DNA of 50,055 nt. It comes from Chromera velia. Lineage: Eukaryota; Sar; Chromeraceae. The notes beneath the pieces are model-generated. The model ran no database searches. It had not been told where the DNA came from and saw only the letters and a program-made list of their open reading frames with translations. This document shows positions 21,975 through 32,313 of this stretch, in pieces (position 1 is the first letter of the stretch; each line of letters opens with the position of its first letter). The stretch lies in assembly GCA_018398765.1 (NCBI GenBank), contig JAHBMJ010000246.1:1-50055 (forward strand), given 5' to 3'. The translations under genes were made by a program, and so were the position numbers.

Positions 21975-22113
21975 TGTGGCTGTGTGCAGGTGTGCGTGGC
22001 ATGTGGGGGGGAGAGTGGCCCTTGCAGGACGTGCCGCCTCTGTGGTGGCGGGGTCGATGGGGCTCTTCTTCTTTGCCATCGGCCTGATTGCAGCGTTTCT
22101 TCCGAATCTGTAG
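19235..22113 (+). CDS. Tetraspanin-like four-pass membrane protein
   Basis: Phase-consistent exons: 19235-19528, 19793-19864, 20733-20893 and 21262-21378. A terminal exon, 21990-22113, ends in TAG; one or two small exons between 21447 and 21830 are unresolved. Topology: a short cytosolic N-terminus (MPKKTRGC), TM1 (FYAVVLAILTLIVFF), TM2 (AALGALLLVAPFASIVHCM), TM3 (FFSVLGIVCIGLAALNL), a large Cys-containing loop, then TM4 (ASVVAGSMGLFFFAIGLIAAF) and a short tail. The loop contains LEETESDFHCSAFC, the place where animal tetraspanins have a CCG motif; here it is CSAFC. A membrane-organising role is family knowledge only. The Cys-poor CCG site makes this 'tetraspanin-like' rather than certain. 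Confidence 0.6.
21062..21120. repeat. Intronic (CT)n-(TG)n microsatellite
   Basis: A CT run immediately followed by a TG run inside an intron of the tetraspanin-like gene. A (GGAA)n run lies at about 21502-21533. Confidence 0.9.
21820..21975. repeat. Compound (CT)n/(TG)n/(TATG)n microsatellite
   Basis: CT, TG, TATG and TG runs in series directly upstream of the terminal exon acceptor at 21989. ORFs of 80-240 codons here, such as poly(HT) frames, are repeat by-products. Confidence 0.9.
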
Positions 22114-22780
22114 GGGGGGGGAAGAGGGTAGGGTCATTGGTCTTCCTTCCGAATCCACTTGATCTCTCATTCCCTCCCCTTTTCGTTTTGCCCTTCTTGG
22201 CTGACAGTGTCTGCATGGTACTAATAGTTAAAAGTCTGAGCGGCTCCGTCTTTTTTGTGCAAAGTGATGTGGCCCCTGGGCAAGAAGGAAGCGAAACGGT
22301 GCAGCATGAAGGTGCTGAAGGATGAGCAAAAGAAATACACAAACTGGATTTGTTTCTAGATCTTGAGTTTGAGAAGCGTGCAGAGATGATTAGCGGCTTC
22401 TTCACACTCAGATTTAACAACCACACTTGCGAAGATAGAAGCTTAACAATACTTGACAAACATGTTTTGATTTCAAGTCAACAACTGCCATTTTTAAATA
22501 TTACTATAAACTTATAATCAAAGCTATAATTATATAATATATATCATCATCATCATCATCATCATACGCCATCGCTATCGGCCCATAATAGGCGTCTAGC
22601 GTTCGGCAAGTCACAACACGCAAGGCAGATTATTAAATAATGGACCCTTATTTCACAACCTTTAGCAAATAGCTTAACAGCTACATTTTTTCTCAAACTC
22701 TTCCACTTCTGGCAGGGCGTGCTTGCGCATGATTTATAAATATATATATATAATTATATATTATGGACTGCCAGAGCTCG
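22114..22780. other. 3' flank and intergenic spacer
   Basis: No gene was recognised. The stretch turns AT-rich after 22450 and contains an (ATC)n microsatellite at about 22543-22566 and TATATA runs. It ends at the TSD of the copia element (22781-22785). Confidence 0.55.
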
Positions 22781-22785
22781 GCTCC

Positions 22786-23247
22786 TGATGAGGCATCAAA
22801 GGTCAGAGAAAAGAGGCGCGCGCAGCATCATACCAGTTCAAATCGATCCGCGCACGCCGTCGAGCGAATTGTACGTGTCAGCAACATATGCATGAAGCGT
22901 TGCATGCGGGAAATTGCAATATACTGATTATATACACGTGAACATGCATACAGAGAATGCAGTACTGAAAGAGACTGGGTGCGAGTGAACAGAAAAGCAA
23001 AGAGCATGTCATGTACGGAATATACAAACAAATATATTACATAAAATATGACAGATATAGACACAGCAGACGTGGACGTGAGTGATCGATCGACCGATCG
23101 ACCGAGAATTACAAATACAGATAGAGAAAGTGTATCGAGGTCCGGACTAGAGAGATCTGTGAACTCGAGACCATTCCCGGAAGGCCAGACTTACGAGTAT
23201 ATGTACAAGCGTGGATCTCTGAGCTTAAATAAGCTAGGGATTCATCA
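22786..23247 (+). repeat. 5' LTR of copia element 1
   Basis: 462 bp, TG..CA ends. It includes a GATCGATCGACC palindromic tract and is about 25 bp longer than the 3' LTR because of one indel near 22905-22935. Confidence 0.93.
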
Positions 23248-23249
23248 GA

Positions 23250-23263
23250 TGGTGACAAAGAAG
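23250..23263 (+). other. Primer-binding site of copia element 1
   Basis: TGGTGACAAAG starts two bases after the 5' LTR, as expected for a tRNA primer ending in GTCACCA. The miniature element at 41.7 kb has the same TGGTGAC start. Confidence 0.65.
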
Positions 23264-23389
23264 TGGGGTCTTTGTTCCATTTGTTGTCTTCTTCTTTGAA
23301 AACGAATTACATCTGCATTGAGGTGTGTGGTGTGTATGCAAGCTTGAACGTTTCCATCCTTCGATTTCTCAGACTATCTAAACTCAACA

Positions 23390-24919
23390 ATGGTTCTCTT
23401 CTCTCCTCAGCAGGTAGACGTTAATGCAAACTTCGGGGATCAGGTCGCGGCAATGTTCCCCGGCCTCAAAATCTACCTTACCGAGAAGATGGAACTGCAG
23501 GCTATCGACCCCGAGTCCCAGATCAACGACCTAACTGACCAGCAGGTCGCGAACCTCTCTTTTGAGCACCCTGACCGGATGGTAAAGAGCTCCATCTTTA
23601 AGTCCCTCTACAAGGACAAGAAGAAAATCCTTAAGCACGTCTACAACGAGACACTTCAAGGCAGAAAAGTGGACGGAAAGGATCCACTGATCTAGCTTGA
23701 AGTCGCTGATGCTGTTTTTTTGAAGATGGCGATGGACATCCTAGGTCTGGACACTAACCTTCTGAACAAGAGCAGCAGCGGCTGCCAACTTTTCCGGAAG
23801 TTGATTTACAACTATATCTTGACCACCATCGCTCAGAACATACTCTCCACCATGGACGCGGCCTTTGATGGAATTAAAAGCAGCAAGAAATTTAAGTAGG
23901 ACCCCTTCTGTCTCCTTGCCTACTTAGAGACTCATGGCACGAAGGACCCATGGAAGATCTTTAGATCCAAGAAGAGCGCCTTGTACACCTACATCAACTG
24001 CATGAGGCCTCGTGATGTACCTTTTGCCAACTGGATCCGGGACGCGGAGAAGTTGATGATCGAATTGGGTCAGGTGCCTTTGCCTGAAAGAAAGCCTGAC
24101 GGCACCTTTGAGACCGACACGTCCTGCCGATCAGGGGAGAGGGGCAAAGTTGTCTACTATGATATTACCACCAGCCCGCCCATCATCACCGAGATATACA
24201 TGACTCTAAAAGACAACTGCGGGTTAGAGATGCTTGCAGTCGAGTTGGACAGAGACATCGCAGACAGGACACTGTCCTGGCAAGCTTTTTGTGCGATATT
24301 TGCAAAGTACTTCACATCCACATTCCCGGATCAGGGGAAAAGGGGGAACAAAGAAGGGTATGTTATGGTTTTTCAAGAACAGTGGAAATAAATATAACAG
24401 CAGCAGCAGAGGCAACAGCCTCAGTATCCCCAGCATCAACAGATGCAGCAGTAGCAGAGTTGGAACAGGGGACGGGGAGGAAGAGGGTGTGGAGGATACA
24501 GAGGTGGCAGAGGAGGGTATGGACGGGGCGGCGGCAGGTACGGAGGAGGAGGGGACAGGGACTTCGGCGGCAATGCCGGCCAGCACTCCTCTTCCTCTTC
24601 TAACCATGGAGGAGGAAACGCAGGGAATCGCCAACAGGGGAGTCGCCAACCTGAGCAGCAGAGCAAAAACTTCTGGACTGAGAACAACGGTGAGCAAGCC
24701 AGCCTCTCTGTCTTTCCTCTTATGGTTTTCAACCTCTTTTTCTTCGCGTGCTCCTTTCTTCCAATTTTGTCTGCTCTGGTCATATGCGTAGCCCTTCATA
24801 CTTTGACGGACATAAGCAGTTGCACGCAGATCAGCACTAACATAGAAATGGAAGAACCATCCGCAGAGGAAGTCATGTGGCTGTTTGAATTTGATCAGAA
24901 GAATGATACAGAAATTTAA
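23390..24919 (+). pseudogene. Gag of copia element 1 (Gln-rich and RGG C-terminus)
   Basis: One frame runs from ATG 23390 to TAA 24917, interrupted by TAG 23693, TAG 23897, TAA 24389, TAA 24395 and TAG 24452. The N-terminal part is a charged helical Gag-like region. The C-terminal part is a Gln run (24398-24460), then GYRGGRGGYGRGGGRYGG-type repeats and a Ser/Asn/Gly/Gln tail. No CCHC zinc knuckle was seen; the RGG stretch may serve as nucleic-acid binder. The stops at 24389-24454 sit within or beside the Gln run, where Gln (CAA/CAG) is expected. A possible intron, 24690-24791, has good borders and a length divisible by three. Confidence 0.7.
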
Positions 24920-25054
24920 AGTATGAACAGTTCAAGAAATAGCGGAAGGATTTTCATATCTCTGTCTCGAAGAAAAAGGTGAGTAGACTGTTAGAAGAGA
25001 AAAAGGTTCGGCCCTGTTTTTCTTCCCTAAGCAGTTTTACTGTTCTTTTCACAG

Positions 25055-26051
25055 AGATTGAGGAGGACAGTGAGGAAGTGAGTGAAAGACATAAAAGTAG
25101 AGAGAGTCAGACAGAAGAAACAAATGAGAGAAGTAGAGACACATCAGAGAGGAGAAACACACATACAGACAAGCAAAGGAAGATGGTGGGAAGAGAAGAG
25201 AATGACAAGAAGGCTTCACCAAACAACGCAGAGAAAGAGGAAAAGAAAAAGATGACAAGAAGGGGGAAGAGACAGTGAAGGAAGAACGAAGAGGAAGATG
25301 AGACTCAAAAGACACCGACAGGGGAAAAGAGGGGGGAAGACTTCTTGGCGGAGGACTACGCTTTCTGGAGAGTCACCGGTGAGAGCGTACAGACAGCCTT
25401 GCAGACGGCGGAGGAGAAAGAGACGGTTCCTCTGGGTGAGTCCAAGCTGGTTGGAGTGGTCAAAGATTCAAGAAGCACTGGAATGATCACGACGTCGATG
25501 GGTTGGTTGAGACTCGCCATGGCATTGTTCCTTTTATGTACGCTAGGCAGGTGGTTGTGGAAGCATGACAAAGACAGAGGGCCGAGAATCGGGACAGCAA
25601 ACGGAATGGTTGGAATTGTTGGGGTTCGGGGGAGAGGCCTTCACCTCACCGATCGTATCTTGCTGTCTTCACGAATGGTGGTTCTAGATACAGACACCAT
25701 CGTTCCTTTCCTGGTCGGGATGAAATTTTTGAAGGCATGGGGGGTAAAAATAGATTACGAGACCCTACAGATGAGACTGTGCCTTCCAGATGGGCGCAAA
25801 TGTACCATCAAATGGCAGGAGAAGGGCAGTGGACTCTTGACTCTTCCGGTCAGACCGGGGAGAGCGTCCCTTGCCGTCTCTGGCAAGCTTGGGGGAAACA
25901 GCCTAGACATCCAAAGTTTGACTGACACAGCAACAGGGGAAGAGGTCGTCGTTCCACGTGAAGTGATTTTTGGAGAATGGAAGGAGCGGCGTCGGGAGAC
26001 CGGTGCATGTGGGAAGAAACTTTGGGCAGGTTGCGTTCAGAAGGAAACATA
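25055..26051 (+). pseudogene. Linker and aspartic protease region of copia element 1
   Basis: A Glu/Lys/Arg-rich linker (25060-25280) is followed by a retropepsin-like region. Near 25508-25550 a frame reads DSPWHCSFYVR, resembling the DSGA..C active site. The adjacent frame continues with TANGMVGIVGVRGRG and VVLDTDTIVPFLVGMKFLKAWG, typical of the flap and C-terminal strand of copia proteases. The frame change shows damage. A canonical-looking intron, 24979-25054 (AAAAAG|GTGAGT to CTTTTCACAG), precedes this part. Confidence 0.55.
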
Positions 26052-26088
26052 GGCACGTCAGTCTGTAGAGAGTCTGAGAGAAGGAATT

Positions 26089-28362
26089 ATGATGGATGAG
26101 GTGTTTGTGGGCTCTCAAAGAAGGAGGACTAAGAGAGTGACTTTTCAGGAGACAGTTTCTGGTCGGTTTCTAGATAAAGAGACCGGGAGGCTGAAAGGGC
26201 GGCCCTTCAAGACAAAGTTGAAGGAGCATGCCACCAGGACAAAGGAATGGAAAAGGGGGCGTACGAAACATCCTTCCGCTCTTGACATCTCGACGAGTGG
26301 CCACGCTCTAGATGAAGGGGGTGTTAGGAGATCGCCGCGTCTGGCAAAGAAGGAACAAGCGTTGCATGACCCTCCACCTAGGCCCTGTAGTCACAGTAGC
26401 AGCAGCAGTAGCCACCAGGTCGACCATTGTGACCCTTCTTTTGCCAATGATCCCTTTTTGACACCTGCAGACAGGATTGAGGACGAAAGAGGAGGAGAGA
26501 GTTTAACGGAGCCTAGGGAATCGCTTCAGCAAGTTCAGAAAGACAGCCTTCAGTCAGATTCAAATGAGATAGAAAAGGCAGAAAGGCAGTCAGAGAATGA
26601 ACAAACGGAAGGAAAGAAACGAAAAAGATGGAAAGAAAAGGAAGAAAAAAGGAGGAAAAAGAAGGGAAAGAAAGCGAAGGCTTCGGCTGCTGGGTCCAGG
26701 GTGGAGAACGGCAGGGTCTGCAGGGACCACAGATATAATCCAGGAGAGGGAGGGGGAACGAGATCCGGGACAGACAACAGAGACGACGCACCTGTATCTG
26801 AGACAGGAGGGCCCAGGTGCTCACATAAAGGAGAAAGGATATGGGTAGAAGGAAAAGAGTTGGAGGAGCTTATCCAGAGAGCATACAGGGAGATGGGGCA
26901 TCTAGAAGGCACACCTCTCAGTCAATCGCTTTCAAAGTTCATCAAGGGAAGTCGGTTGAGGGAGGTATGTAGAAAGACGATAGAGGGTTGCAAGGAATGT
27001 GCCCAGGTAAAAGGAGCTCCACCCAGGTGGAGAGGATGGACAGCAAGATTGAGGAGAAGAAGACTACTCAAAAGGATTGCAGTTGACCTTCACTTCATTG
27101 AAGGGACCCCAATAGTTACCATCATCGATGAATGCACTCGGTGGTTGGTGGCGGTGCCAGTAGAGGAAGAAGACGCAGCAACGGTATGGAAGGCAGTGCG
27201 GGATCCCTAGATTACGCCTTTTGGCTAAGCAGTTGGTCTAAGGTCGTGCTTTAGGACAGATAACGGAAGTCACTTCAAGAAGGTGTTTGATCTGCAGTGC
27301 AGAATAAGGGGCATCAGTCATGAGTGGACACCGGTGGGTCACCCGCAGTCGATGGGGATCCTCAAAAACCGCCATTACATTCTGGATACACAGATCACAC
27401 TTCTCCGTCTTAAGAGAGATATCCCAGAAGAAAATTGGCAAGATGTACTTCCCATGGCAGTGGCTCTTGTCAACCATATGCCAGCAGCCAGAGAACCGTA
27501 TTTGTCTGCGTATGAAAGGATGACGGGGGTTTGCCCAGTCCCAGCTAGCATTGAAGAGAAGAGAAGGAGTCATCAAGAGTTCAAGGGAAGGAGGTTTGAG
27601 GAGTCAGAGATGCTTCTCTTCCGCCACCCTCTCCGTCACTACGGAAAGCTGAAGGAAGACTGGAAGCCAGGTGAGGTTGTGAAGGTCATTTCCCCGACTC
27701 TGTTTCGAATCAGACCCATCAGAGAGAGAGACAGGGGGTATGAATCCTATGAGGTGGATCTCTTTATGACGGTCATTCAACTGATGCCTGAAGAATTGCA
27801 GCAGGAGCTGAGAAAACCTGGAGGGGTGTTGGAGAATGAACTTTCGGCAGCAGAGAAAGAAAAGGAAAAAAGAAAGAGATCAGATGGAAAGAAATTTATC
27901 ATATGGAAGGATGAAAAGATGAAGCAGTTGTTCTTAGGGGAAGTGAAGGAAGAGAAGAGAGGGCGAGTGACTGTGCAGCATTACGGGTCGTATGGGAAAG
28001 GGGCGTTGAGAGATCGGCTTTATCGTCCTGCAGTAAGGAGAAAAGGAGAGAGAGCGGTAATGTTTACAAATAATACGAAGAAGTATGAGGCAATGGAGCC
28101 AGATCTGTTTGAGGTGGAGAGAGAAGACATCGTGATTGAAGACGCGGAGGTTAAGAAGAATGGGAGGCTAGGTGAGAGCACGATCAGTACTCTTCTCAGA
28201 GAGTACATCGAAAAAAAGGAGTTTGCTTTGTCTACAGAGCCTGAAGACAGAATGTCAGATTCTGGCATCACTTCGTTTCTTGATTCCCTTATCAGTACAT
28301 CTTCCTTCTTCTGTTCAGACCAAGAGGTGGGAAGAGTCCTACTGATAGAGACTACGCATTAG
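26089..28362 (+). pseudogene. Integrase of copia element 1 with basic linker and C-terminal module
   Basis: A 373-codon ORF carries a long Lys/Arg-rich linker and a His/Cys zinc region (GHLEG to GCKECAQVKG). The core follows with the first catalytic Asp in AVDLHF (27085) and the second in RTDNGSHF (27259). TAG 27208 and TAA 27226 break the frame before the second Asp. The usual third catalytic residue is replaced: GILKNRHYIL has Lys (codon 27364-27366) where Glu normally precedes NR. The next 359-codon ORF ends in a module (about 27895-28140: FIIW, FLGEV, GS.GKGALRDR..RP..RR) also present in element 2. A possible intron lies at 28172-28318. Confidence 0.75.
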
Positions 28363-28366
28363 GAGC

Positions 28367-29320
28367 TTGACTCCAGAGATGAGAAAGAAGTACGACGAAA
28401 CGAGGAGAGCAGAACTAGCCAAGCTGATGAAGTACAACACCTACGACACGGTCAGGAAGGAGAACATCCCCGCAGGAGCAACCGTCCTAGACATGCTGGT
28501 GGTGGATACTTTGAAGATGAAAGCAGGAGGAGAGAGAGAGTTTAAAGCAAGAGCAGTAGCAAGAGGAGACTAGGATCCGAGACAGGGTGTAAAGACCGCC
28601 ACGTGTGGTTGCCCACCTGATTCTGTTCCTTTCGTTTTGCTTGCAGCATTAGCGTCCCCAAACTACGAAAAGAACTCAATCGCCTCCGTAGATTGTCAGA
28701 ATGCCTATCTCTAGGCGAAGCTGAAGTCCCGAGTCCCAGTCTACGTCAGACTGCCTCCCAGTCATCCCGACAGAAAAGCAGGTTTGCTCTGGAGATTGAA
28801 GAAGGCCCTGTATGGTTTGAAGGATGCAAGGAGAGCATTTGAAGACTATTTGTGGGAGGTTTTGAGGAAACTAGGTTGAGAGCTTAGTCTGTTGAGCGGG
28901 GTGTTTTGGAAAAAGAAGGGAAGAAAGGTTGTTGGGTTGCTGAGTCAGTACGTTGATGATTTGATTATCGTTTCGTTGGAAGGGGACACACAGGAGATGG
29001 TAAAAGAAATTGCAGAAGAGGTCCATTGCAAGGAGCCGGAGGTGTTGGGTCGGTATGTTGGAAGTGATTATGAGGTCCTTTCAGACGGAAGAATCTGGTG
29101 CTCTCAGAAAGCGTACGTTGAGAATATTCAAGGAGAACAGAGTAAGCAGGGATCTCAGCCTCTTCCAAGAGGGGTGACAAGAGAAGATGATAGGTCGGAG
29201 GTGCTAGATGTAGAGGGACACAGACGGTACAGACAGTTGTTGGGGGAGTTGTCCTATGCAGCGCACAGCACCAGACCGGATCTCGAGTTTGCATCCGCAT
29301 GGCTGAGTCAATTTAACTAA
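28367..29320 (+). pseudogene. Reverse transcriptase of copia element 1
   Basis: Starts with MRKKYDETRRAELAKLMKY and continues through FKARAVARGD, SVDCQNAYL, KKALYGLKDARRAFEDYL and the catalytic QYVDDLI (about 28946-28966), then ELSYAAHSTRPDLEFA. In-frame stops: TAG 28571, TAG 28712, TGA 28877 and TAA 29318. TAG 28712 follows NAYL, where copia RTs continue with a polar residue; TGA 28877 follows RKLG. A frameshift separates this from the integrase. Confidence 0.85.
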
Positions 29321-29985
29321 AAACCAACCGTCAGAGCATGGAGACTTCTGAACAGAGCCATCAAAATGCAGCAGGGGGAAGCGAATTGAATCTATACCCA
29401 CAGACAGGCTGGATACTTACCGTGAATGGAAGACCGATCGCTTGGAAGAGTCGAAAACAGAAGAGATGTGCAAAGAGCATCAATCGGGCAGAACTCTGCG
29501 CACTGGAGGATGTGCTTAACTACGCATTGGTGATGATGAGATTCATTCGGGAGATCTGGAAGGACTCGTATTGCACAATTCGAACGAATTCAGATGGGGT
29601 GTGCAAGATGCTTAAATCCAGAAACCCGAAGCCCCAGGAAAAGGACTTGATTGAATAAATAAGAGAGATGGGGGGGAAAGTGTGTGTAGTTCCAGCAATA
29701 GCTGCAATGAACGGAATGGAAGAAGGGAAGATCAGAGCACAGCATGTGTACGGCCATCAGAACTACGCAGACAGTTTCACAAAGCCAATGGATGTGGATC
29801 TGATTGCATCACTTCTTGAGAAAGACAGACAGGCACAGATAGTATACATACCCACAGGTCTGTCAAGAGAAGAAAAAGAAAAGGAAGAAGAAGATGATGA
29901 TGAATGGCCATGTGTACAGGTGGATTCGAAGATGTCTGAGATTCAAGGCAGAAGCGCGAGGAGAGAAAGACTGAGGAACAGATAA
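29321..29985 (+). pseudogene. RNase H and C-terminal end of copia element 1
   Basis: After TAA 29318 the frame continues as KPTVRAWRLLNRAIKMQQ, then shifts near 29380 into TGWILTVNGRPIAWKSRKQKR and INRAELCALED, the copia RNase H pattern. TAA 29656 interrupts before IREMGGKVCVV. The end (HVYGHQNYADSFTKPMDVDLI) is the conserved copia terminus, followed by a Glu-rich tail. Confidence 0.8.
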
Positions 29986-30444
29986 CGGGTTGACTACAAA
30001 GCGATTGCAAAAAGGATCAAAGTCAAGAAAGAGGGAGAAAGCTTGATGACTGATCGATTTGATGAAAAGGGAAGGAATGCATGGAGAAAAGAGGTGTGGG
30101 TAAAAAAGGGAAGGTAAAGGAGAAAGCATTTTGCAGAGATAAGAGACGCAGAACTGATAACAGGAGATCAAAGGGAGAGAAGCTATACCTAAGAACGGAG
30201 TAAAGGCAACACGCTTGGTCTGTTGGGGGGCAGATCATTCCACGTCTATGTGTTTGCCTGCGTCAACACTCCAGATGTTCGAAGGAGGTAACTCAAACGG
30301 AGATCAAATGTAGTCAGGAAAGCACCTCAAATCAAAGCAAGATGTCATTGACAAAAGAGAACGGAAGAGACAAGAAGGTACATGTGTATGAATGATCATG
30401 AATGGGAATGATGAATGAATGTGTAAGAGTGGGTTCGCTCCGCG

Positions 30445-30460
30445 AAAAAAGAAAAAGGAT
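30445..30460 (+). other. Polypurine tract of copia element 1
   Basis: AAAAAAGAAAAAGGAT lies a few bases upstream of the 3' LTR at 30466. Confidence 0.6.
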
Positions 30461-30465
30461 GCGAT

Positions 30466-30901
30466 TGATGAGGCATCAAGGGTCAGAGAGAAGAGGCGCG
30501 CGCAGTATCATACCAGTCTAAATCGATCCGCGCACGCCGCCGAGCGAATTGTACATGTCAGCAACACATGCATGAAGCGTTGTATATACACATGAATATG
30601 CATACAGAGAATGCAGTACTGAAAGAGACTGGGTGCGAATGGACAGAAAAGCAAAGAGCATGTCATGTACGGGATATACAGACAACTGTATTATATGAAA
30701 TATGACAGATACAGACATAGCAGACGTGGACGTGAACGATCGATCGACCGATCGACCAAGAATTACAAATACAGTTAGAGAGAGTGTATTAAGGTCCGGA
30801 CTAGAGAGATTTGTGAACTCGAGACCATTCCCGGAAGGCCAGACTTACGAGTATATGTACAAGCGTGGATCTCTGAGCTTAGGTGAGCTAGGGATTCATC
30901 A
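30466..30901 (+). repeat. 3' LTR of copia element 1
   Basis: 436 bp, same ends as the 5' LTR, followed directly by the TSD GCTCC. Confidence 0.93.
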
Positions 30902-30906
30902 GCTCC

Positions 30907-32313
30907 ACCTGGCTTAGTCATTCATTCATTCATTCATTCATATATATCATGGCATATGAGGATTAGGATCAGAGGGGGTATAATCTAAACTCTGCAGGGT
31001 ATACATATTTGCGATCAGATTAGGAAAATATGATTGACTAATTAATCATTGATCATATAGGCATAATTATTGTCATGATACCTAACATTATTATAATCAT
31101 ATTTACAATAATAATAAATTAAAAAATTCTGTATTTAATAATACAAGCAACGCTGAACATTAGGCTAGATGCACTGCCAACGACAGACGGAGGTTTAACC
31201 CTGTAACCAAGTGTAACCAACGTATGCCTTTTGTGAAGGCTTTTCTTTTCAAACTGTCCGTCTAGCTGGTCATGCTCCCCAGCTAGGCGACGCACAGTGA
31301 TAAAAAAAAAAAAAAAAGAAGATCTTGAGATTTAAGTTGAGAAGCCTAATCTTTTTTATTTTTTTTATTATTATTGGAAGTGCAAAATATATAACAAAAA
31401 CCTAGACAAAAACACATTTAACTACAAAACCTACCTTTGCTAAGTTTGCTTGGACCTTTGACCACCACACTAAAAAAAAAAAAAAGAAAAAAAGAAATCT
31501 TGACATGTCTGTTCTTTTTTGTTTTTACCACTGTGTGTCGCCTAGCTCCCCAGGTCAGCACAACCATTATCGATGAATGAGACAAACGTGCCAGGGTCTG
31601 AGCCATGGCAAACAAATTGATTTCTGTTTTGAACTTCCGATCAGTTTCCATGCCGATGGTATTTCAAACGAGAACGCTCAAGCCAGTCAGCGGAGTCAAC
31701 TCCATGAAGGCACTGGAAATGCGGCTTCCAGCCACAAAATGCAGTCAATGAATTCATCTATCAGACCGTCCACGTACAAGTACGTCCTCCCATCCTTCTA
31801 CACATCTAGCTTTCAATCCAGCCGGTTGCCCACCAGCCATCATGCCATCCATCCATGTATGTTATCAGACATCCATCCGTCCGTCTGTCCATCCATCCCA
31901 GCGTCAACCGCGCTCTGTTGTTCAGGTTTTTTAATACTTCAATTTCACGACACCCACACGCATGAGTCATTGAGAACCTGATGACCATGGGGAGGAGAAA
32001 GGGATGTCTGAAAACGTGAGCGACAAAAAAGGTGCAATCTTCATTCATTGATCCACACAAACACCGAAACATCCAAACATTCGAATAAAGAAATTCATTT
32101 TCTATCCACAAATGTTTTTACCGTACAGCTCTCAATCGTCTCATCTTCGTCCTTCAATGTTCCACAAAACTCTTCACCATTCGACAAGAACAAATCCCTC
32201 ATTCAATCGATTGACCCATCGACCCAGGTCCCCCCCGATGAAATTCAATGAAAACACTCAGGCATTCGAGCACATACAAAACGAACCAGACACCCAAATC
32301 TGATCACTCCATA
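30907..32313. other. AT-rich spacer with microsatellites, no gene
   Basis: Holds a (TTCA)n run at 30918-30940, AT-rich sequence to 31160, a MITE-like unit at 31281-31547 and CATC/GTCC-rich runs at 31840-31900. ORFs such as the one at 31577-31981 show no domain. Confidence 0.5.
31281..31547. mobile_element. MITE-like element with ~26-bp inverted ends
   Basis: The left end AGCTAGGCGACGCACAGTG and the right end (reverse complement AGCTAGGCGACACACAGTG) continue inward into matching T/A tracts. CCCC flanks both ends (31277-31280 and 31548-31551), possibly a short TSD. The interior is A/T-rich and non-coding. No superfamily can be assigned. Confidence 0.55.

Larger units (their letters stand above)
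22786..30901 (+). mobile_element. Complete Ty1/copia LTR retrotransposon (element 1)
   Basis: 8.1 kb, with LTRs at 22786-23247 and 30466-30901 that begin TGATGAGGCATCA and end ATTCATCA. It is flanked by the exact 5-bp TSD GCTCC (22781-22785 and 30902-30906). Domain order gag-PR-IN-RT-RH is that of Ty1/copia. Full ends plus TSD show an intact insertion. It is not competent as read: at least twelve in-frame UAR stops, one UGA, several frameshifts and a Lys at the place of the catalytic integrase Glu. Long intact ORFs (373 and 359 codons) remain. The LTRs differ by a roughly 25-bp indel and scattered substitutions. Confidence 0.92.

Noticed and set aside
21795..22459. Long ORFs on the minus strand rich in His-Thr
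   Set aside because: They are translations of (TG)n and (TATG)n microsatellites inside an intron.
23390..29658. Nuclear code reassignment of UAR to Gln
   Set aside because: The exons of the helicase, PP2A and Cys-rich genes use CAA/CAG only, and the tetraspanin model ends in TAG. Stops are confined to mobile elements, so mutation is the simpler reading. Recoding limited to the element is kept only as a finding to test.
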